The translations under genes were made by a program, and so were the position numbers. The notes under the pieces were generated by a model. The model was not told the origin of the DNA. It searched no databases and was given only the letters and a program-made list of their open reading frames with translations. A stretch of DNA of 9,167 nucleotides from Peptococcaceae bacterium BRH_c23 (GTDB taxonomy: Bacteria > Bacillota_B > Desulfitobacteriia > Desulfitobacteriales > Desulfitobacteriaceae), in assembly GCA_000961805.1 (NCBI GenBank), contig LADV01000024.1, positions 1 through 9,167 on the forward strand, in the 5' to 3' direction. Each line of letters opens with the position of its first letter. The first letter of the stretch is position 1. Below are positions 1 to 5,505 of this stretch, piece by piece.

Positions 1-468
1 ATTCACAACAACGGTCACAACCTCTTCACTCTTTTCGTGGGAGCGAAACGTACAACGAAAATTAAACTCATAAAAAATACATTCTTCCACCACGTGCATA
101 TTGACCTTTGGAGGACGACAGCGCCGAAACTCCAGTTTCGCTAGAATTTTTTGTTCAAAATTGCGGGGTAGTTCTGGTATATGCCCCGACCAATACCTCA
201 CTGTAAAATGACCGTAATTTTGCAGGACAGATTCCACCGTTTTATCTAAAAAAGGGCTGCCATGGGTGATAAGCAAACTCCCCTCAGTTTCCTCAGCCAC
301 CTCATAATCAAAAGCCAAGAGCAACTGTTCCTCCCTAAAATACCCCGTCAAATCGTCCGGGAGCAGAACCCCCAAGGTTGCATAGCTTTCTTGTTCGGTC
401 AGTGCTCCAACTCGTTGCAAATAATCCAAAACAAACTTTTCCAAACTAGGTGTTTCCTCAAAACGCAC
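1..468 (-). CDS. Conserved-looking partner protein of SNF2 helicase, N-terminal 156 residues (partial, runs off left edge)
   Basis: Reading the minus strand from a GTG at 466-468, the frame stays open for 156 codons to base 1, so the gene continues beyond the window. It begins VRFEETPSLEKFVLDYL. The GTG lies three bases after the TAA of the helicase gene, and the purine run GAGGGGGAG at the helicase's last codons serves as its ribosome binding site, which points to translational coupling. The protein is soluble-looking, with no signal peptide or membrane segment. It has an acidic N-terminal half, the short motif THGSPFLD near residues 69-76, and a basic patch RRCRPPK near residues 115-121. 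I do not recognise the family. The arrangement recalls Bacillus yqhH-yqhG, where an SNF2 helicase gene is followed by an unknown gene, but homology to YqhG is only a guess. That it is a real coding region is fairly certain; its function is unknown. Confidence 0.8.
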   Translation of the reverse strand, partial: MRFEETPSLEKFVLDYLQRVGALTEQESYATLGVLLPDDLTGYFREEQLLLAFDYEVAEETEGSLLITHGSPFLDKTVESVLQNYGHFTVRYWSGHIPELPRNFEQKILAKLEFRRCRPPKVNMHVVEECIFYEFNFRCTFRSHEKSEEVVTVVVN

Positions 469-471
469 GGT

Positions 472-2970
472 TTACTCCCCCTCTTCTGGAGCCAATTCAC
501 CCAAGAGACGGTCATCCAGTTCTTTAACCGCTAAGTAATGATCCCGCGCAACTACCAGTCGATCTCCCAGTTCTTCCATCTCTAACTTCAACGATTCATC
601 GTTATCTGATCTAGCCCAAATGTCCATGATTAAATCTTCAAAGTCGCGTTTTTCCGTCAAATCTCCTAAGATCATATCCAATTCGCCGACGACCAACTGA
701 AACATGTTGATCTTGGCATCAAGAATTTCTAAAATATGAGCTTCAATCGTATCCACTGCGGAGAAATTATAGATATGGACATCCCTTTCCTGACCTATGC
801 GGTGGATACGTCCGATTCGTTGCTCTATGCGCATTGGATTCCATGGCAAGTCGTAATTAATGATGTTATTAGCAAACTGGAGATTGCGTCCTTCACTGCC
901 TGTTTCTGTGGAAACCAAGATATCTACATCTCCCGCAAATAAGCGAACCTGTTCCTCTTTCTCTTGCCGGCGTAAACCACTGTGTAGTTCTGCCATGAGT
1001 AAACCATGCGTTCGCAGGGTTTGGACCAGATAATGTTGCGTTTCCGTAAAACTAGTGAAAATTATGACCTTGCCTTGGATCCTAGGCAACAGTTTGAGCA
1101 ATGTTTCAACTTTGGCCCGTCGTGGTACGTTTCCTGCTTGTCGGGCAAGTACCGTTAAAACCCCTCGCAAACTTTCCGGGTAATCCTGATTAGCTGCCAT
1201 CTTCTTGAGAGTAGGCAGTACGGCCTCGATACTACTACCCGCTTCCCTCTGTAATATTTTCAGCACAAAGGCATGGACTTCTGTCTGGTCCTTGTCCACT
1301 CCCACTCTATAAGACACTCGAACAAAAACTGTAAGACGCTGGTAAAACGCCTTTTCTTCCGGTGTGAGTTCTATCCGAATCATATCCGCACTCCGTCTAC
1401 AGGCTATTGCACCAGTTTCACTACGTCGGTTGCGTACCATGACTTCCCTGATCAATTGTTTGAGAGTTTCCGTATTCTTAGGTTTTAAGGGATCCCCACG
1501 GGTGATATATTTACGTTTAAATGAAGCTGCAGTCTCCAGTTGACCTGGAAAAAGCAAAGTGATCAAATTAAATAACTCCTCTAAATCGTTTTCGACCGGT
1601 GTGGCGGTGAGGAGCAGAATATATTTTTTCTTAAGCTGACTTACCAACTGATAGGCTTGGGAACGCTGCTTTTTTAAATGATGCGCCTCATCAACGATCA
1701 CGAGATCATAAGGGACTGCCAATATTTGCTCTTGCTTACTTCCCCTTTTAGCCGTGTCGATAGAAGCAATAATTCGAGGGAACGTTGCCCAAGGATTAGG
1801 ATGTGCTTTAAACTCAGCACTGTCATAAACAATGAAATCGAGATTGAATTTACTGCGCATTTCCTCCTGCCACTGTTCGACGAGCGAGGGTGGCGACAAA
1901 ACTAGAACCCGGCGCACTAAGCCCCGTAAAATATATTCCAGAGTGATGAGCCCAGCTTCCACTGTTTTACCCATGCCCACTTCATCACATAGCAAAGCCC
2001 GCCCCCGTAAATTCATCAAAACGTGGCGAACAGTCCTTAACTGGTAATCAAGAGGCTGAAGATGTCGAGCAGCCTGCAGAGACATCAACGTCTCAAAGCC
2101 AGGACTTACAGACAACTGCAAAGCCCGCTGGCGCAGATAAAAATCTGAAGTTCGTGAAAAATGCCCAGCTTTAACCCTTTCGAGAACCTGCGCATCTTCA
2201 GCAGTATGGAAAACAACGCTTAGCAACGTGTGTTCTGAAGGCGGTTTGAGAACTTTCACAGGTTGATGAATTATAGAAATATTCTCAGGCAAATCAGGCA
2301 AAATACTGGGTCGATCAGCCGGAATGCTGATCGGCTGGAGCGGTTTATTAACCTTAGCCGCTGAGGGGTCTTTGGTGAGGACCTTTTCTCTGTTCTTTCC
2401 CTTTAGGTCGCTTTTCATTGGGTCCTTTTTCATTGGGACCGTTGTTCTTTGTTTCCCCTCTTTTTCAACCTGGGTGTGTTGGGTCTGCATCTTTTCTCCA
2501 AAGGTATGGCTTTCAATCGTCTTTGGTTTTTCTTTTGCTCTTTCTAACGGCTCTTGTATTGGTTTATGTTCTGTTTTCCCCTGCGAACTGATGGGTTTCT
2601 GTGGTTCCTGCCCTGCAACCAAAAAATCGAAGGATAACTGATTCGTAGGCTGCTCTAGGTTATGTTCCAGGTTATGTTCAAGCATTTCCCTGATTGGAAT
2701 AACCCTGAAATAATTTTCTCCCATATGAGACAACTCCAGTCGCAAATAACCCTGTGCTTCAAAAAAATCAACAAGATTTGCGCCTTTTAAAAAGGTAGCT
2801 TGTTTATTAACTTTAGCCGTTATCCAACTGCCTATTTCATCCAATAAGACGACAGTCTCTTTAGCAAACGGACTGAAAAGAACTTGTAGATCATTTGGAA
2901 GAGGCAAACTATTTAGAACTCTTAAGGTGGGGGGTATTTCAAAAACTACCTTGTTTATTAGATCTGTCAT
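472..2970 (-). CDS. SNF2/RapA-type DEAD/DEAH-box helicase with long N-terminal extension
   Basis: This 832-residue superfamily 2 ATPase of the Swi2/Snf2 group should use ATP to translocate on double-stranded DNA and displace bound proteins. Motifs in order: entry segment LDYQLRTV (307-314); Walker A DEVGMGKT (329-336); Ia VLVLSPPSLVEQW (355-367); Walker B DEAH (427-430); III LTATPVEN (454-461); IV VIIFTSF (635-641); V STETGSEGRNLQ (687-698); VI QRIGRIHRIGQ with both arginine fingers (717-727). All catalytic residues are present. About 300 residues precede the ATPase core: a possible folded domain (1-115), then a charged Lys/Glu/Pro-rich linker (about 120-240) that is probably disordered and carries short tandem repeats. 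The start ATG is preceded by GGAAGGGAC and, further up, AAAGGAG. The gene is followed directly by the unknown partner at 1-468, so the two probably act together. No nuclease, methylase or other defence gene is visible. A housekeeping or a defence role are both possible. Confidence 0.93.
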   Translation of the reverse strand: MTDLINKVVFEIPPTLRVLNSLPLPNDLQVLFSPFAKETVVLLDEIGSWITAKVNKQATFLKGANLVDFFEAQGYLRLELSHMGENYFRVIPIREMLEHNLEHNLEQPTNQLSFDFLVAGQEPQKPISSQGKTEHKPIQEPLERAKEKPKTIESHTFGEKMQTQHTQVEKEGKQRTTVPMKKDPMKSDLKGKNREKVLTKDPSAAKVNKPLQPISIPADRPSILPDLPENISIIHQPVKVLKPPSEHTLLSVVFHTAEDAQVLERVKAGHFSRTSDFYLRQRALQLSVSPGFETLMSLQAARHLQPLDYQLRTVRHVLMNLRGRALLCDEVGMGKTVEAGLITLEYILRGLVRRVLVLSPPSLVEQWQEEMRSKFNLDFIVYDSAEFKAHPNPWATFPRIIASIDTAKRGSKQEQILAVPYDLVIVDEAHHLKKQRSQAYQLVSQLKKKYILLLTATPVENDLEELFNLITLLFPGQLETAASFKRKYITRGDPLKPKNTETLKQLIREVMVRNRRSETGAIACRRSADMIRIELTPEEKAFYQRLTVFVRVSYRVGVDKDQTEVHAFVLKILQREAGSSIEAVLPTLKKMAANQDYPESLRGVLTVLARQAGNVPRRAKVETLLKLLPRIQGKVIIFTSFTETQHYLVQTLRTHGLLMAELHSGLRRQEKEEQVRLFAGDVDILVSTETGSEGRNLQFANNIINYDLPWNPMRIEQRIGRIHRIGQERDVHIYNFSAVDTIEAHILEILDAKINMFQLVVGELDMILGDLTEKRDFEDLIMDIWARSDNDESLKLEMEELGDRLVVARDHYLAVKELDDRLLGELAPEEGE
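2412..2440 (-). repeat. Two 14-base copies at 15-base spacing inside the helicase linker
   Basis: On the plus strand ttttcattgggtcc (2412-2425) is followed by ttttcattgggacc (2427-2440), 13 of 14 bases identical. On the coding strand this gives adjacent five-residue units PMKKD and PMKSD (helicase residues 179-188). This is a typical in-frame slippage repeat in a disordered linker. Confidence 0.7.
2657..2680 (-). repeat. 12-base tandem duplication inside the helicase gene
   Basis: The units aggttatgttcc (2657-2668) and aggttatgttca (2669-2680) differ at one base. They encode the duplicated tetrapeptide EHNL-EHNL at helicase residues 98-105, at the edge of the N-terminal domain. The length is a multiple of three, so the frame is preserved. 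Confidence 0.75.
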
Positions 2971-3162
2971 TTGTCCCTTCCGCTCTCCTTTATCTCATTC
3001 TTTCCTAAATTATTTTCGCTATAAGTCTACAATTTTCCTCCTGCCCGAGAAGAACAATCCTATCCTTTGGCTCCTCAAGGTGTCATTTGTTGTCGTTCCG
3101 CCGAATACCAGGGCAATGGCATATTTTTCTTATGAGTTCTGCTGTATGATGGTCCTTTGATG
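2971..3162. other. Intergenic gap upstream of the helicase; possible decayed coding remnant, no supportable gene
   Basis: These 192 bases lie between the membrane-anchored protein gene and the helicase, both on the minus strand, so the helicase promoter is expected here or further upstream. No convincing -35/-10 pair was seen. On the minus strand two short frames look protein-like. One reads YAIALVFGGTTTND, and another, shifted by one base and ending just before the helicase ribosome binding site, reads DRIVLLGQEENCRLIAKII then stop. Neither has a start codon with a ribosome binding site. They could be the tail of a decayed gene or chance. Confidence 0.3.
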
Positions 3163-3714
3163 CTAAGAATCAATATCCCAAAGGGCTTCGCCATTTTCAT
3201 TTAACCCATAAATTTGGTGATACTCCTTATTCCACGGCTGACGATAAAATGCTGTAAACCTGCGCTGGTTTACCTCAACTATTCTCAATGAGACCTTATC
3301 CCCTACCTGGTACTCGTAGACAAGGCTCGTAATCGCCGGATCCATTATTTCTAAAAGGTGATAAAATTGATTTCCTCCTACTCCTCTCACCTTATCTAAC
3401 GTCTGCTCCCCCTGACCCACAGTAGATTGTTCCCACCAACCGAGATCGTGTTTAAAGCTGCGTGATTCGAATATTTTCGTTCCGTCGGCAAACCGCCTTT
3501 CATATACTTCAATCTTCTCCTTGCCGTCGGGTGTGACAAAACGCAAAAAGGCGCCGTTATCCGTGTTGGCGTCAATAGTGAAGTCCATAGTTAAATACAT
3601 CTCTTCCTCGATAATGGATCGGGAACGGTAGTACAGCGTTCCTGTAGTTACTACGGCTATCAGTACGATAAGCATCAAGACAACCCGTTTGGAAATAAAA
3701 TTGGTCAAACTCAT
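3163..3714 (-). CDS. Membrane-anchored extracytoplasmic protein of unknown function
   Basis: The product is 183 residues. A short N-terminal cytoplasmic segment with basic residues (FISKR) is followed by one hydrophobic helix (about residues 11-28, VVLMLIVLIAVVTTGTLYY). The rest is a hydrophilic outside domain rich in aromatic residues and beta-like strands, ending GEALWDIDS. There is no cysteine after the hydrophobic stretch, so it is a signal anchor or cleaved signal peptide, not a lipoprotein. A GTG at 3717 is directly followed by the ATG at 3714. AAGGTGGGG sits immediately before the GTG, so only the ATG has reasonable spacing and it is chosen here. The gene follows the broken lipoprotein gene on the same strand after about 45 bases, suggesting a two-gene unit acting at the cell surface. 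I do not recognise the family. Confidence 0.8.
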   Translation of the reverse strand: MSLTNFISKRVVLMLIVLIAVVTTGTLYYRSRSIIEEEMYLTMDFTIDANTDNGAFLRFVTPDGKEKIEVYERRFADGTKIFESRSFKHDLGWWEQSTVGQGEQTLDKVRGVGGNQFYHLLEIMDPAITSLVYEYQVGDKVSLRIVEVNQRRFTAFYRQPWNKEYHQIYGLNENGEALWDIDS

Positions 3715-3759
3715 CACCCCACCTTCAACTACTTCTCTTGATAATTCGTAGTGTTCTAC

Positions 3760-4243
3760 TTACTTTGTAATGCATACCCCGTTTTCGCTGGGATTAAGGC
3801 TATACCAAAACACGATGCGCCCGTCAGTCAAAACCCCCAGAATATGGGTTTCTGTTGCTTTGACGGAAATGATTTTAGGCTCGATCTGTAATGTTTTCAG
3901 GTTCAGGCAGCAGTTGGAAGGGACTTTCATTGACTGTCTCCAGGTTTTCCTTGCCGTGCTCGGCCACATACTTCAACCCGTAAAACCTGGCCACATTGAG
4001 TGGCGCAATTTCCTGGGCGGAGTTAAATTCCCGGGTACTGCCTACGTTGGCAATTGAATCATAAAAATATTCCTGCCAGAGTTTTTCCAGTTCAAACGGA
4101 TCGGTGATGTCACCGTTTTTCAGGTTTGCCTCCTGCTTAATGCTGTCAGGAGCCTGCACAGGGGAATTCTGAATACTGTTTTTGCATCCGACCACAAGGG
4201 CCAGCAACAGTAAAACCACGGCAAAAATAATAGCCTTTTTCAT
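3760..4243 (-). pseudogene. Lipoprotein of unknown function, split by a one-base frameshift
   Basis: From the ATG at 4243 the product has a classical lipoprotein signal: MKKAIIF, a leucine-rich core, and lipobox VVGC with the lipidated cysteine near residue 20. It then continues as a soluble domain to a premature TAA at 3875-3877. A second minus-strand frame, offset by one base, overlaps this end and runs on to TAA at 3760-3762 with good coding character (IEPKIISVKATETHILGV, then LTDGRIVFWYSLNP). Removing one A from the coding-strand run AAAA (plus-strand T's at 3894-3897) joins the two as PEPE-TLQIEPK and gives about 160 residues. A TTG at 4249 is an alternative start two codons earlier, but ATG-AAA-AAG is the more usual lipoprotein beginning. 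The cause may be mutation, a sequencing indel or slippage at the A run. The gene is divergent from the 4300 gene and upstream of the membrane-anchored protein. The family is not recognised. Confidence 0.72.
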
Positions 4244-4256
4244 CTTCAAAAAAACC

Positions 4257-4277
4257 CAAGTATATATAAACTACTTG
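4257..4277. promoter_or_regulatory. Inverted repeat around an AT-rich core in the divergent intergenic region
   Basis: CAAGTA (4257-4262), nine bases including TATATAAAC, and TACTTG (4272-4277) form a perfect 6-base inverted repeat in the 56-base gap between two divergent genes. The TATATA core could be a -10 element for either direction. No good -35 was found. It could be an operator or overlapping promoters, but the arms are short enough to be chance. Confidence 0.3.
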
Positions 4278-4299
4278 AAATTTCACCGGGGGAGTGGTT

Positions 4300-5116
4300 A
4301 TGGTTATGGTCTTAAATTATCTTAGAACACTCAGTTTGGAGAATAAATTCTTAAATCTATTTCCCATGCTAGCAATTCATCGTTTGTTACAGGGCTTCAA
4401 TGACCAGGCTAAAGATCTTCTCATCAATATTTTCGGACTGGTGTTAACCAACGCACTTGGTTGTGTGATGATAAACAAACCCCCTACTCAACTCAATATC
4501 GAACCCGTAGAAAGGGAATGTTTGCAAGGAAGATTTCAGAATCTATCTAAAATGGAACTAATAAACAGTTTTCACGAAGCCTTAAGACAACTTTGTAGAA
4601 AGCTTGAACTATCCGATAGTGTATTGCAAAATCACATGGCAGAAATTATTCCAGAGTTATCTATAAGGCTAATGAATGCTCTTGAAAATAACTGCCTGGA
4701 TTCAATATTTATTAGCTTCAAAAACAATCAACAACAAACAACCATCTTTCAAGAGGGAAATAAACTTGAGGATGAACGATTCCGAAGCATCGTTGATGAA
4801 ATCAGAGAATGTCGATATGTCTCAGATAAACTTGCAATCATCCAGAAAGAAATTCACAGCATTAGCGATTATATGGATATCCTCGAGAGCTATTGTATCT
4901 TTGATAATGAATTTACCATCAATCTTCGAGTCACTTGGAGATATGGAATTAGCACTTCTTATTAAAATGGTACCCACAGACAATATCATCGACTCTGATA
5001 TCCATTTCACCGAGAACGAGAAGGAATGGCACGATAAGCTCAATAGCTTCTTTAATCAAATTGATTTAACCAGACAAAAGAGGATTCGAAAGCTCGTTGA
5101 AACTATAGTCTTCTAG
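4300..5116 (+). pseudogene. Protein of unknown function (DUF6179-like by recollection), split by a one-base frameshift
   Basis: The first frame runs to a TAA at 4963-4965. A second frame, one base ahead, carries on with clear coding character to the stop at 5114-5116. Dropping one A at 4921-4922 joins them: EFTI followed by IFESLGDMELALLIKMV and ending RKLVETIVF, about 271 residues from the ATG at 4300. GTG 4294, ATG 4300 and ATG 4306 compete as starts. The site GGGGGAG (4288-4294) is best spaced for 4300. The protein is mostly helical and cytoplasmic, with no signal peptide. The segment ECRYVSDKLAIIQKEIHS and what follows resembles my memory of the C-terminal part of DUF6179 proteins from clostridia, whose members are longer, so this copy may also lack its N-terminus. 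That assignment is unverified and the function is unknown. A hairpin terminator follows at 5169. Confidence 0.68.
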
Positions 5117-5225
5117 ATTGCCGACCTCCCGTAGCCATGTTTCAGCCCTATTTATTCTCCCTTGTATTAACAAATGCCCCAGAATATTTCTAGGGCATTT
5201 GTTTGCTTTCAAAACTATAGTCTTC
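5100..5225 (+). repeat. 14-base direct repeat flanking the terminator
   Basis: The sequence aaactatagtcttc occurs at 5100-5113, where it encodes the end of the 273-residue protein, and again at 5212-5225, 112 bases further on, outside any gene. The hairpin terminator lies between the copies. It may be the trace of a local duplication or an insertion footprint, or it may be chance. Confidence 0.5.
5169..5208 (+). terminator. Rho-independent terminator, probably bidirectional
   Basis: AACAAATGCCC (5169-5179) and GGGCATTTGTT (5193-5203) form a perfect 11-base-pair stem with a 13-base loop, followed by a T-rich tract (tttgctttc). It lies 52 bases after the end of the plus-strand gene. On the minus strand it is downstream of the small Gly/Lys protein gene and could serve that gene too. 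Confidence 0.75.
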
Positions 5226-5299
5226 CTATTAGATACAGTTACCATTGGGTATTGAATCCTGTAATGAACTCACCCTTGTTCGCGCAGCTTCCCTTGTGC

Positions 5300-5398
5300 T
5301 TACCCTTTTTCTTTCGCTTTTCCTTTTCGTGGTCCAGCCCCTTTATCTTGTCCTTTTCCTGGCCCATTTCCAGTGTCTTGATCATTTTTGTTACCCAT
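5300..5398 (-). CDS. Small Gly/Lys-rich protein, 32 residues
   Basis: An ATG at 5396-5398 opens a 32-codon frame beginning MGNKNDQDTGNGPGKG and ending KAKEKG, with stop TAA at 5300-5302. The site AAGGAGGG (5408-5415 on the plus strand) is a near-perfect Shine-Dalgarno nine bases upstream, and this is the main evidence that it is translated. The product is very hydrophilic, basic and low in complexity, with GxGK-like units and no cysteine, membrane segment or signal. Similar tiny Gly/Lys/Gln-rich proteins occur in clostridia, but I cannot name a family or function. Just after the stop, another frame continues KKKGKHKGSCANKG, again Lys/Gly rich. A one-base shift could therefore have shortened a longer protein of roughly 50 residues. 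The gene sits alone between two terminators, downstream of the efflux-pump remnant, and probably has its own promoter or reads through from it. Confidence 0.65.
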   Translation of the reverse strand: MGNKNDQDTGNGPGKGQDKGAGPRKGKAKEKG

Positions 5399-5454
5399 AA
5401 TTTAAAACCCTCCTTAGAATGAACTTATGACCTCTAAGTAGGATAACCAAAAAT

Positions 5455-5485
5455 GAAAAAAGGATGTGCAATTACCAACACATCC
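5455..5485 (-). terminator. Rho-independent terminator of the efflux-pump remnant
   Basis: Read on the minus strand, GGATGTG (5479-5485) and CACATCC (5462-5468) form a 7-base-pair stem with a 10-base loop, followed by seven T's (plus-strand A's at 5455-5461). It lies about 20 bases after the stop of the RND remnant, where a terminator for that unit is expected. Confidence 0.75.
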
Positions 5486-5505
5486 CCTAAAAACAAGCGG
5501 ATCAT

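Noticed and set aside
262..534. Plus-strand open frame of 90 codons across the partner/helicase junction
   Set aside because: It is antisense to two genes with much stronger evidence and has no ribosome binding site or recognisable protein features.
2312..2333. Inverted repeat CGATCAGC-N6-GCTGATCG
   Set aside because: It lies inside the helicase linker coding sequence with no T run or promoter context; probably a coincidence of codons.
2971..3162. Riboswitch or T-box leader before the helicase
   Set aside because: The minus-strand leader lacks the conserved cores I know for c-di-GMP, c-di-AMP, SAM, TPP or T-box elements, and no terminator/antiterminator pair is visible.
5174..5422. Plus-strand 82-codon frame over the terminator and small protein
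   Set aside because: It begins inside the terminator stem and is antisense to the Gly/Lys-rich gene, whose ribosome binding site is far better.
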